64,000 nucleotides of DNA from Haloarchaeobius salinus (lineage in GTDB: Archaea > Halobacteriota > Halobacteria > Halobacteriales > Natrialbaceae), in the NCBI RefSeq assembly GCF_024464185.1, contig NZ_JANHAU010000004.1:62001-126000 (forward strand), written 5' to 3'. Position numbers and translations under genes: made by a program. The notes beneath the pieces were generated by a model, which was not told the origin of the DNA, did no database searches, and saw nothing but the letters and a program-made list of their open reading frames with translations. Each line of letters starts with the position of its first letter. The first letter of the stretch is position 1. This document shows positions 27,263-35,024 of the stretch, piece by piece.

Positions 27263-28741
27263 TCAGTTCGCAGCCGTGGTCGTGGGCGGCGTGCTGTTGC
27301 CACTGTCGGTGCTGTTGTTCTCACCACCGGGGTTGTCGTTGTGGCGCGACTGTTCGGCGTCGACCACGAGGTCGAACATGATGGAGTCGGTCTGGACCTC
27401 GTTGCCGACCTCCGCGGGCAGGCACCATTCGAAGCCGATGCACTGCGTGGTCACGGCCGCGTACGGGTCGCGCTCCTCGGAGGTGCGGTCGCCGTCGAGC
27501 GGGACGCCCTCGGCGAGTGCAGCGAACACCTCGGCCATCGTGCCCTCGAGGATCTTCACCTCGCCCTCGAGGACGATCTGTGCGATCTCCTCGTAGATGG
27601 TGTCGAGGTCGGCGGCGTCCGGGGCGATGAACGCGTCCCCGGGGTTGCTCGCGATGTTGTTCGCGAGGTACGTCTGGTCGGCACCGGCACCGAGCGCGAT
27701 GGTGAAGATGCGGATACCGTTGTTCTTCGCGTCGGTCGCGGCCTGCGCCGCGGCCGACGGGTCGTTGACGACGCCGTCGGTCAGGACGATCATGACCTTC
27801 GACGCCGAGGGCGTCGCGTTCGTGCCACCCATGAGCTCGTCGTCGGCGATCGAGATGCCGGCGGTCATGTTCGTTGCGCCACCCGCGGTGTAGTTGTTGA
27901 TGGCGTCCTTGACGGCCTGGTAGTTGGTCGTGAGCTCCTGGTCGAGGCTCCCACTGCCGTTGAACGAGACCGCGGCAACTTCGTCGGGCTGTGCGAGGTT
28001 GTCGACGAAGTCGGTGGCCGCGTTCCGGAGTGCGGCGATCTTCGAACCGCTCATCGAGCCGGAGGTGTCGCTGACGAGTGCGACCTCGAGCTCCTGGCCC
28101 TCGCCCTCGCCGCCGGGCTCGTAGACGTTGTCGCAGTCCTCGTCGTACCAGACGCATACCTCGATGAGGTCGGCGAGCTCGCCCATGCCGTCCGTGTCCT
28201 CGCCCTCGTCGGCGAGCTCGGGCTCGGTCTGGCCGTTCTCGTTGTTGGCGTAGACACTCCCGGAGAGGTCGAGCCACGCCGGGTTGTCACAGATGTGGAA
28301 GCTGATGGTGACCTCGCCGCAGTCACCGGGCTTGACGTCCGAGAGGTTGAAGACGGGCAGCTCGTCGCCGTTGACGAGGAACTCGTCGGCCTCGTCCGAA
28401 CAGAACTGGAACTGCTCGCCCATGACGAGGTCCTCCCACGCCTGCATGTCGGCCGGGCTGGGTGCCTGGTCGAGCAGGTACCGCCCGTCGCCGAGGTCCT
28501 CGGCGTCCGGGTAGCCCATGGCGACGACATCGTCGAGGCGGCCCGCACCGCCGAGGTAGGTCGCCTTGTAGTCGAGCTTCAGGTCGAGCGAACCAGCCGT
28601 GAGGCTGTTGCCGATGAACCCCTCGCGGTCGTTGAACAGTGCGGTGGTGCCGAGGCCCGCGCCCGCGGCCGCCACGCCGACGGTCCCCAGTCCGGCGAGG
28701 ACTGTCCGTCGGGAGATGGTGTGTTGTCTGTCGTTGGTCAT
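27263..28741 (-). CDS. TasA-like surface protein with inserted von Willebrand A domain (paralogue 2)
   Basis: 492 residues from ATG 28741. The N-terminus is nearly the same as paralogue 1: SRRTVLAGLGT, then GTTALFNDREGFIGNSLTAG. The fibre-like fold is interrupted after VCVWYDEDCDN (~195-205) by a vWA domain (about 216-390) and resumes at EVKILEGTMAEVF, ending QTDSIMFDLVVDAEQSRH. MIDAS residues are present: DTSGS (225-229), Thr in TNMTAG, and TDG (321-323). The vWA sequence is only distantly like that of paralogue 1 although the flanks are close. It ends in a short Asn/Ser/Thr tail with N-glycosylation sites. Confidence 0.88.
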   Translation of the reverse strand: MTNDRQHTISRRTVLAGLGTVGVAAAGAGLGTTALFNDREGFIGNSLTAGSLDLKLDYKATYLGGAGRLDDVVAMGYPDAEDLGDGRYLLDQAPSPADMQAWEDLVMGEQFQFCSDEADEFLVNGDELPVFNLSDVKPGDCGEVTISFHICDNPAWLDLSGSVYANNENGQTEPELADEGEDTDGMGELADLIEVCVWYDEDCDNVYEPGGEGEGQELEVALVSDTSGSMSGSKIAALRNAATDFVDNLAQPDEVAAVSFNGSGSLDQELTTNYQAVKDAINNYTAGGATNMTAGISIADDELMGGTNATPSASKVMIVLTDGVVNDPSAAAQAATDAKNNGIRIFTIALGAGADQTYLANNIASNPGDAFIAPDAADLDTIYEEIAQIVLEGEVKILEGTMAEVFAALAEGVPLDGDRTSEERDPYAAVTTQCIGFEWCLPAEVGNEVQTDSIMFDLVVDAEQSRHNDNPGGENNSTDSGNSTPPTTTAAN

Positions 28742-28767
28742 TGCTGTTTACTCCCCCCTGAGGGGAC

Positions 28768-28811
28768 GACCCGGCGACGGAGTCGAACCGTCGGCCGAAC
28801 CACTCCGGGTC
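28768..28811 (-). promoter_or_regulatory. tRNA T-arm-like RNA element, copy C
   Basis: Outer stem GACCCGG/CCGGGTC, 12 interior bases, inner hairpin GACGG-TTCGACT-CCGTC, one spacer base. It is located 27-70 bases upstream of the start of vWA paralogue 2. A CCCC/GGGG hairpin lies between the element and the ATG and again includes the G-run preceding the start. Confidence 0.62.
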
Positions 28812-28836
28812 AGTTGTTTCGGGCCGGAGCCCGGGT

Positions 28837-30168
28837 TTACTCGAAGGCGAGGTCGAGCGCGACGCCCTCCTCGGCGGAGCTGTCGTAGTCGCCCTGCACC
28901 GTTCCAGTCAGGTCGCCCGTCACGGTGAACGGCCCGGAGACCTGTGCTGCGCTCGTGTTGACGACGAGGTGCTGGATGTCGCGGTCAGTGCCGTCGTCGT
29001 CGTTCGACGCGGTCATCGTGTTGGGACCGACCAGGCCGATCGAGTCGCCGCCGACGTTGAGTGCGAGGTTGTCGACCGTCACGGTTGCCTCGTCGGCCTT
29101 GCCGACGAACGCGAAGCGTCCAGCGGGTGCCGGAATCGAGTCGCTAACGGTCACGCCGTCGACCGAGAAGGCTGCGGAGCCCGCACCATCGTACTCGTAG
29201 GTGAACGGGACCGTCGCACCGGAGGTCCAGGTGTAGTCCGCCTCGTCGGCGTTACCGGGTGCGGTACCGACCGCGAGTTCCCAGGTGTTCACGCCGCCGT
29301 AGCGGGCCCGTGCGAACGAGGACTTCTGGAACGGTTCGAAGCCCTCGCCCTGGCTGGTCGTCACGACGGGGTTGTGCCGCGACTGCTCGGCGTCGAAGGT
29401 CAGGTCGAACTTCACGGAGTCGGTCTGGACCTCGTTGCCCACGTCGATGGGCAGCTCCCAGTAGAAGCCGATGCAGTAGGTGCTCGCGCCGGGGACCGGG
29501 TCGAACTCCGGGGTGCTGGCGTCGCCGTCGAGGCCGATGCCGGCCTCGAGCGCGGCGAACGCGTCGGTCATGCTCCCCTCGAAGATGACGACCTCGTCCT
29601 CGTCGAGGACGTTGTTGCAGTCCGGGTCGTACCACATGGTGACCTGGATGGCGTCGGCGAGCTCGCCCACGCCGTCGGTGTCCTCGCCCTCGTCGGCGAG
29701 TTCGGGCTCCGTCTGGCCGTTCTCTGCGTTCTCGACCAGCTCACCGGACATCGTCACCCACGCGGGGTTGTCGCAGATGTGGAGGCTGACGGTGACTTCG
29801 CCGGAGTCGCCTGGCTTGACGTCGTCGAGGTCGAAGACGGGGATCTCGTCGCCGTTGATGAGCATCGCCTTGCCGTCGTCCGAACAGTAGTCGATCTCGC
29901 TGCCCTCGCCGAACTGGTCCTCCCACGCCTGTTCCTCGTCCGGGGTGGGGCGCTGTCCGAGGATCTCGACGCCGTTCGGGCCGTCGTAGGTCGCCTTGTA
30001 GTCGAGCAGGAGGTCCAGCGAACCCGCGGTGAGGAGGTTCTCGCTGAACCCCTCGCGGTCGTTGAACAGTGCGGTGGTGCCGAGGCCAGCCCCCGCGGCT
30101 GCGACGCCGACGGTGCCGAGTCCCGCGAGTACGGTACGCCGAGTGAGGTGTTGTCTTTCGTCTGTCAT
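28837..30168 (-). CDS. TasA-like surface protein without vWA, with a C-terminal beta domain (paralogue 3)
   Basis: 443 residues from ATG 30168. The Tat motif TRRTVLAGLGT and SipW region GTTALFNDREGFSENLLTAG match the other paralogues. Here VTMWYDPDCNN (~176-186) runs straight into VVIFEGSMTDAF, so the fibre-like fold is uninterrupted and shows where the vWA domains were inserted in the others. The fold ends QTDSVKFDLTFDAEQSRH at ~265. A further ~175-residue beta-rich domain follows (VNTWELAVGT, TWTSGATVPFTYEYDG), vaguely like bacterial choice-of-anchor domains. This is probably the first gene of the three-subunit set. Confidence 0.85.
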   Translation of the reverse strand: MTDERQHLTRRTVLAGLGTVGVAAAGAGLGTTALFNDREGFSENLLTAGSLDLLLDYKATYDGPNGVEILGQRPTPDEEQAWEDQFGEGSEIDYCSDDGKAMLINGDEIPVFDLDDVKPGDSGEVTVSLHICDNPAWVTMSGELVENAENGQTEPELADEGEDTDGVGELADAIQVTMWYDPDCNNVLDEDEVVIFEGSMTDAFAALEAGIGLDGDASTPEFDPVPGASTYCIGFYWELPIDVGNEVQTDSVKFDLTFDAEQSRHNPVVTTSQGEGFEPFQKSSFARARYGGVNTWELAVGTAPGNADEADYTWTSGATVPFTYEYDGAGSAAFSVDGVTVSDSIPAPAGRFAFVGKADEATVTVDNLALNVGGDSIGLVGPNTMTASNDDDGTDRDIQHLVVNTSAAQVSGPFTVTGDLTGTVQGDYDSSAEEGVALDLAFE

Positions 30169-30193
30169 TGATGTGTTTCCCCCCCTTGGGGAG

Positions 30194-30234
30194 GACCTGG
30201 TGACGGAGTCGAACCGTCTGTCCCACTCCAGGTC
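30194..30234 (-). promoter_or_regulatory. tRNA T-arm-like RNA element, copy D
   Basis: Outer stem GACCTGG/CCAGGTC, which differs from copies A and C by one compensated base pair. The interior is nine bases, and the inner hairpin GACGG-TTCGACT-CCGTC is unchanged. The spacer base is A instead of G. It lies 26-66 bases upstream of the start of paralogue 3, with a CCCC/GGGG hairpin over the G-run next to the ATG. Confidence 0.62.
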
Positions 30235-30354
30235 GGAGTGCCCGTCTTCGTATGCAGCGCACACGGGTCGGGGGTGCGACGGCGTGTCGCGCCCCGAAGC
30301 CCCCGGTGTGTCTGCTCCCCCTTCGACGGGCTATCCTTCCCTCCGCCACGTATC

Positions 30355-30366
30355 GTATTACTTATG
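30355..30366 (-). promoter_or_regulatory. Possible promoter of the subunit genes
   Basis: Minus-strand CATAAGTAATAC is the most TATA-like sequence upstream of paralogue 3. If used, it would give a leader of roughly 160-170 bases that includes T-arm-like element D, long for a haloarchaeal transcript. Confidence 0.3.
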
Positions 30367-30714
30367 TCCTGCTTTCGTCCTCTCAGTGTGCCGTTGCGTT
30401 CCGGTCCGGTCCTGCTACCACCGAAATTGCCGCGACCGGTATGGTGACCCGGCCCGGGTCGTCGGACCCGTTAGCAGGCCGCAGTCTCTCGGTTTCGCCG
30501 CGAGAACAGCTCCAGAACGACACGGCGACCGTACTGGCAGTATGAGTACCGGAATGCGACGCCTGCCGGTTCGAACGCCCCGAACTATCCGAGACCCGAT
30601 AGCTTCAATCCGGCCTTGCGTACTCCGACCCACCGGTGTCCGCTCTCCATACCTATCCCCCCTGCGCGCGATACGTACTTCCGGAGACGCGAATCGCCGC
30701 GTCGTGGGGGGACA

Positions 30715-31239
30715 ATGCTAACCAAGACACACACAGTACCGGATTCGGACGTGTTCGCCATTCTCAGCAACCAACGCCGCCGTCACACGCTGGAGTACCT
30801 GCGTCGCCACGACGACGGCGTCGCGCTCCGGGACCTCGCGGAGGCCATCGCGACGGTCGAATCGGGCGAGTCGCCTGCACCGCGGGACGTGCGGCACACG
30901 GTGTACGTCTCGCTCCACCAGACGCACCTCCCGATGCTCGACGCGGCCGGCGTGCTGGCCTACGACGCGGACCGCAAGCTCGTCGAACTCCTCGACTCCG
31001 CCCGCGACGTGGAGCGCTACATGACCATGACGACCGCCTTCGGCGTCAGCTGGGCCGAGTACTACCGGGCCCTCGGCGTCGTCGGACTGTTCCTCGTCGT
31101 CGCCGCCCTCGCGAACCTCCCGGTCATCTCCGCGGTCCCGCCGCTGGCCTTGGCCTCCGCCTTCCTCGCGACGTTCGCCGTCTCCTCGGCCTACCAGCTC
31201 TGGGGACAGCGTCGCGGCCTGCTGCGTGCGCTGTTCTGA
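30715..31239 (+). CDS. DUF7344-type winged-helix protein with C-terminal membrane helices
   Basis: 174 residues. The N-terminal ~100 residues are a winged-helix domain opening DVFAILSNQRRRHTLEYL and containing YVSLHQTHLPMLDAAGVLAYD, the pattern of haloarchaeal DUF7344 proteins. Two hydrophobic helices (GLFLVVAALANLP and LALASAFLATFAV) end the protein, so it may be a membrane-tethered regulator. It is divergent from the subunit genes and is the nearest candidate regulator of them. The ATG at 30715 follows GGGGGGACA; longer frames upstream are not favoured. Confidence 0.82.
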   Translation: MLTKTHTVPDSDVFAILSNQRRRHTLEYLRRHDDGVALRDLAEAIATVESGESPAPRDVRHTVYVSLHQTHLPMLDAAGVLAYDADRKLVELLDSARDVERYMTMTTAFGVSWAEYYRALGVVGLFLVVAALANLPVISAVPPLALASAFLATFAVSSAYQLWGQRRGLLRALF

Positions 31240-31291
31240 CTCAGTTTTCTGTCGAACGCATCTGAAACGACCGTTCGGTGTCGCTGCGTCG

Positions 31292-31561
31292 TTATCGGTG
31301 CGATTCGATCTTGATGCGCGGGTCGCCACGGCGGTCGGCGATGATCGTCACCGTCGTCCCGTCGGCCTCGAACTGGAGGGTCATATTGAGATTGCGTTCC
31401 TGGAAGAGTCCGTCGAGTGCGTCCGTGTTGATGTCTTTACTGATGAGCCACTCCTGCTCGATCACATCCTCGTCGTGAGCCTTCGCAACCGCCGTTACGA
31501 CCTCTGTACTTAGCGATTCGCCTTCGGCTGGCTCGTAGTAGAACTCCTTTGAATCTCCCAC
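31292..31561 (-). CDS. Orphan HalOD1-type output domain protein
   Basis: 89 residues if started at GTG 31561. The sequence LSTEVVTAVAKAHDEDVIEQEW, then DALDGLFQ and VTIIADRRGDPRIKI fits the HalOD1 output domain, usually found in haloarchaeal signalling proteins, here standing alone. The frame stays open to an ATG at 31663 (123 residues), but TATA-like CGTATAACGGTAATAAC lies between the two starts, which favours the shorter form. Base composition is less GC-rich than its neighbours, suggesting transfer. Function unknown. Confidence 0.65.
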   Translation of the reverse strand: MGDSKEFYYEPAEGESLSTEVVTAVAKAHDEDVIEQEWLISKDINTDALDGLFQERNLNMTLQFEADGTTVTIIADRRGDPRIKIESHR

Positions 31562-31737
31562 CCAAGACAGTTGGACCGGGGTTTGCAAACCAGTTATTAC
31601 CGTTATACGTCCGAGTAGTTCATCGCGACCCCCGTTCCACGCTGAACACTGCAGTCCCTCCATCGACCAGGTCCGCCAGTCGAACTCGTAGACGGCCCCA
31701 CCCCTGGTTCGGTTCCCTCCCCCGGAAAACTCTCGGT

Positions 31738-32565
31738 TCAGACCGGCGTCGCGGCCATCGACTCGTCGAAGGGCAGCTCGAACAGGCGGGCGTCACAGCC
31801 CGAACAGTTCGCGGCCACCACGTCGTACGACCGGCAGCAGGACTCCACCACGTCGGTCCCGAAGGTCACGTCGCCGTCGCAGGTCGGACACCGGTCCAGG
31901 AACAGCCGGAGTCCGGCCAGCAGTTCGCTCCGGTACGCGACCGGCATGGACTCCCAGTCCTCGAGCCGGGTCGCGAGCACCGGCGCGGCCGCCATGTCCG
32001 CGACGAACGCGGCACGGGACTCCCACTGCCCGAGCCACTCGCCGTCGTACCACGCGACGAAGCGACCCGGTCTGGCGTCCAGCCGGATCTCGTCGACGTC
32101 GAGGTCCGCGAGCTCGGCCAGCGCCGCACGCTGGCTCGGCTCGTCGTGGACCCGCTCCATCTCGCCGTACCACTCCGTGGCGAACGTCGCGTCGAGCTCT
32201 ACGTCCGCCTCGCCCGGCACCACCGCGCCGGCCTCGAGGAGCAGCCCCTCGACCGCGAACGACTCCGCGTCGAACGGGACCGGCCCCCTGTCGAACCACG
32301 ACAGCAGCCAGTCCGGGAAGTACCGCTTGGTCAGCTCGGGCGTGCCCGGCACGAGGTAGCCCCGCAGGTAGATCGCCGTTACCGAGACCAGCGCGACCCC
32401 GGCGGCGAGCCACGACGAGAGCAGGAACGCCCCCGCCGAGAGCACCACCGCGATACCGAGGTTCGTCACGGTACACGGTATGCAGCGGTTCTCGCCCGTG
32501 TACTCCGGGCGGCGTAGCTGTTCGACGAACGATTCCCCTCCCCTGCGTGCTGTCGTCCCTTCCAT
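31738..32565 (-). CDS. Membrane-anchored cysteine-rich protein, function unknown
   Basis: 275 residues from ATG 32565. After ~30 residues comes NRCIPCTVTNLGIAVV, a CxxC next to two hydrophobic helices (~35-80). A soluble domain follows, and the C-terminus has CPTCDGDVTFG then CCRSYDVVAANCSGC, a likely zinc ribbon. I recall similar proteins in many haloarchaea without assigned function. It lies between the two DUF7344-type genes on the opposite strand. Seventy-four open codons upstream (to 32787) run through the intergenic region and are unlikely to be used. Confidence 0.72.
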   Translation of the reverse strand: MEGTTARRGGESFVEQLRRPEYTGENRCIPCTVTNLGIAVVLSAGAFLLSSWLAAGVALVSVTAIYLRGYLVPGTPELTKRYFPDWLLSWFDRGPVPFDAESFAVEGLLLEAGAVVPGEADVELDATFATEWYGEMERVHDEPSQRAALAELADLDVDEIRLDARPGRFVAWYDGEWLGQWESRAAFVADMAAAPVLATRLEDWESMPVAYRSELLAGLRLFLDRCPTCDGDVTFGTDVVESCCRSYDVVAANCSGCDARLFELPFDESMAATPV

Positions 32566-32814
32566 CGTCGGTTCTCCCGGAACGGTCGCTCGATGCGCCG
32601 ATTCCTCGGTATGATTACACCTCTGGCCGGCATAGGTATGACACCAGTACCGGTGGTACGGTCGCGTGACCGGATTCCGGAAAATTACGCACTTGAACGG
32701 CTCGAACGCCACGTTTTCGCCTCCTCGTCGCTCGATTCCCGCCCGGTGGCAACGACCTTGTAAACCACCGGCACGGTTATTACTCACAGACGCCCTTTAA
32801 TATTCAGGGGGAAA

Positions 32815-33453
32815 ATGGATACTGTAGCCGAAGGTGATGGGGGGAGCAGCGCGACGCTCGAATCACCAGACACATCGACGACCGGACGCGAGCCGACCAC
32901 CGACGTGGTGTACCAGACCCTGAGCAACCAGCGCCGCCGGTCCGTCCTGCGGGCGCTGCTGGTGACGGAGCAGTTGACGGTCCGCGAGCTGACGGCCTAC
33001 GTCGCTGCGCGGGAGTGTGACGTCCCGGTGCCGTCGCTGGAGTACAAGCAGCGAAAGCGCGTCTACACCTCGCTCGTCCAGACGCACCTGCCGGCGCTGT
33101 CGAAGAACGGCGTCGTCGACTACGACAAGTCACGCGGCACCGTCGCGCGGACCGACGCGACCGCGACGTTCGCACCGTACCTGGGCGACAGACCGGTCGA
33201 GTCCGACGCGCCCGGCACTGACTGGAGCAAGCGGTACCTCGCGCTCGCCGGGGCCTTCGCGGTCGTCGTCGCTCTTGGCTGGCTGGGCGTGCCGCCGCTC
33301 GGGTCGATGCCGGGGTTCGTCTACGGCGGGCTGTTCGCCGGGACGCTCGCGGTCACCGCGGGCGTCCACCTCCGTACCGAGCGACGGACCGGCGAGACGG
33401 ACCCGGAGATGGAACGGCCGCGGGACTGGGCGTTCTGGCGTCGCGACGGATAG
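32815..33453 (+). CDS. DUF7344-type winged-helix protein with C-terminal membrane helices
   Basis: 212 residues, similar in layout to the protein at 30715. An acidic start leads to VVYQTLSNQRRRSVLRALL and YTSLVQTHLPALSKNGVVDYD, the DUF7344-type winged helix. Two hydrophobic helices follow (YLALAGAFAVVVALGWLGV and FVYGGLFAGTLAVTAGV). The ATG is preceded by CAGGGGGAAA, again a G-run leader, and by AT-rich TTATTAC and TTTAATATT. It may regulate the surface-protein locus, but that is inferred from position. Confidence 0.82.
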   Translation: MDTVAEGDGGSSATLESPDTSTTGREPTTDVVYQTLSNQRRRSVLRALLVTEQLTVRELTAYVAARECDVPVPSLEYKQRKRVYTSLVQTHLPALSKNGVVDYDKSRGTVARTDATATFAPYLGDRPVESDAPGTDWSKRYLALAGAFAVVVALGWLGVPPLGSMPGFVYGGLFAGTLAVTAGVHLRTERRTGETDPEMERPRDWAFWRRDG

Positions 33454-33472
33454 CAGAAAGCGGGCGGCGGGG

Positions 33473-34003
33473 TTACGCGATGAGTTTCTCCTCGCCGCGC
33501 TCGACGACGACGCGACAGGGCGGGGAGATCTTGTTGTAGGCGCGGCGGAAGGCGTCCTTGACCTCGGGGGCCTGTTCGACGGTGCACCAGCAGGTGAACA
33601 GTCGCTCACCGTTCGGGACGCGGGCGGCGGTGCCGACGATCTTCCCGAAGGACTGGCGCATGCCGTCGGAGACACGGTCGGCACCCGCGCCGGTGGCCTG
33701 CTTGTTCTCGCGGATGACGTGGTGCGGGAACTTCCGGAGGATCATGTAGTAGTTGCCCTCGCCGAGGGTCTTGATGAGGTGGCGGTTGGCCGACAGCCGG
33801 GAGGCCTCAAGCGAGCCGTGACGGAGCTGGCACTCCTCTTCGAGGACGAGGCTGATCTGGACGGGCCAGTCGTCGGGGTCGCTGGCGGTGTCGCCCATCT
33901 TGTGCTGTGCGATCTTCGAGCCGGGGATGCCGGTGATGTACTCGCGTCGGGTGTACGCGGGTTTGGAGATCTCCCGGTACATCGACGCCGGTTTGTCGGA
34001 CAT
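33473..34003 (-). CDS. rpl10e: 50S ribosomal protein L10e
   Basis: 176 residues, the normal archaeal length. It opens [23 protein letters not shown] and contains [13 protein letters not shown], the rRNA-contacting loop region with [12 protein letters not shown], and ends [14 protein letters not shown]10e/uL16 binds the large subunit near the A site and peptidyl-transferase centre. It is transcribed alone, convergent with the DUF7344-type gene to its left. Confidence 0.98.
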   Translation of the reverse strand: MSDKPASMYREISKPAYTRREYITGIPGSKIAQHKMGDTASDPDDWPVQISLVLEEECQLRHGSLEASRLSANRHLIKTLGEGNYYMILRKFPHHVIRENKQATGAGADRVSDGMRQSFGKIVGTAARVPNGERLFTCWCTVEQAPEVKDAFRRAYNKISPPCRVVVERGEEKLIA

Positions 34004-34152
34004 GGTCTTGCCGTAGCCTCGCGCCTACGCCGGTAAAGTACTTTCGAGGCCGTCTCGCTACTCCTCGGCCACCCGCTCGAGACGGACGAAGGCTCGGCTC
34101 GCGGTCGCAGGCCACGATACCCTGATACCGGTCCGCCCCCTCTCCGTACGGG

Positions 34153-34998
34153 ATGCCCACCGTCCGGACCGACGACATCGAGACGTACTACGTCCAGCAG
34201 GGCGACGGACCGCCGGTCGTGTTCGTCCACGGGATGCTCATGAGCTCGACCATGTGGGAGCACCAGCTGGCGGCCCTCGGCGACGAGTTCACCGTCATCG
34301 CCCACGACGTGCGTGGGCACGGCCACACCGGCGGTTCGGCGCGGTCGACGTACTCGATCGGGCTGTTCGCGGACGACCTCGCCGCACTGCTGGACGCGCT
34401 CGCCGTCGACCGGGCGGTCGTCTGTGGCCTCTCGATGGGCGGGGCCATCGCGCAGGCGTTCGCCGCGGCCCACCCCGAGCGGGTCGCCGGGCTCGTCCTC
34501 GCGGACACGTTCCCCGCAGGCCCGCTCCCGCTCGCCGGCAGACTCGCCATGGCGAACGTCCGGTTCCTCGCCCGACTCGGCCGGTTCGTCGACTACCGCA
34601 CGCTGAACCGGTGGCAGCTCCGCGTCGGCAACCTGCTCCTCCCCGGCATCTCGGGCGACGAGGAGACCGTCCAGCGGCTACTGGAGGAGGCCCCACACAT
34701 CGCCCACGAGGAGTTCGTCAAGGTCGCCGACGCGACCGCGGGCTTCTCCAGGGAACCCGTCGACCTCTCAGCGGTCACCGCACCGACGCTCGTGCTCCAC
34801 GGGGAACACCTTCCCACGGCCAACGAGGAGACGACCGAGCGACTGCTGGCCCAGCTCGAGCACAGCGAGACGGCGGTTCACGTCGTCCCGAACAGCGGGC
34901 ACGCCTCGAACCTCGACAACCCCCCGTTCTTCACGGTGCGGCTCCGCGAACTCCTGACCCAGCGAGCCTACCCCGAGACCATCAGTTCTGGCGGCTAG
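34153..34998 (+). CDS. Alpha/beta-hydrolase fold enzyme
   Basis: 281 residues. The oxyanion-hole region is FVHGMLM near residue 24, the nucleophile elbow is CGLSMGGA (Ser ~98), the acid residue lies in the strand before LHGEHLP, and the catalytic His is in PNSGHASNLDNP near the C-terminus. It resembles 3-oxoadipate enol-lactonase and related small esterases, but the substrate is not evident. It stands alone. Confidence 0.88.
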   Translation: MPTVRTDDIETYYVQQGDGPPVVFVHGMLMSSTMWEHQLAALGDEFTVIAHDVRGHGHTGGSARSTYSIGLFADDLAALLDALAVDRAVVCGLSMGGAIAQAFAAAHPERVAGLVLADTFPAGPLPLAGRLAMANVRFLARLGRFVDYRTLNRWQLRVGNLLLPGISGDEETVQRLLEEAPHIAHEEFVKVADATAGFSREPVDLSAVTAPTLVLHGEHLPTANEETTERLLAQLEHSETAVHVVPNSGHASNLDNPPFFTVRLRELLTQRAYPETISSGG

Positions 34999-35024
34999 GC
35001 TGGTCGGTCTGACGGTCGTGAAAA

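Larger units (their letters stand above)
30169..30714. other. 546-bp divergent intergenic region: leader of the subunit genes, promoters
   Basis: No protein-coding frame is convincing. The left part carries the leader of the minus-strand subunit genes with T-arm-like element D. AT-rich GTATTACTTATG at 30355-30366 may be the promoter. The right part leads to the DUF7344-type gene at 30715, whose ATG is preceded by a GGGGGG run at 30706-30711. Confidence 0.5.

Noticed and set aside
25469-30234. The T-arm-like elements as tRNA genes
   Set aside because: There is a T-arm and an acceptor-like stem, but only 9-20 bases in place of the D and anticodon arms, so no functional tRNA is possible.
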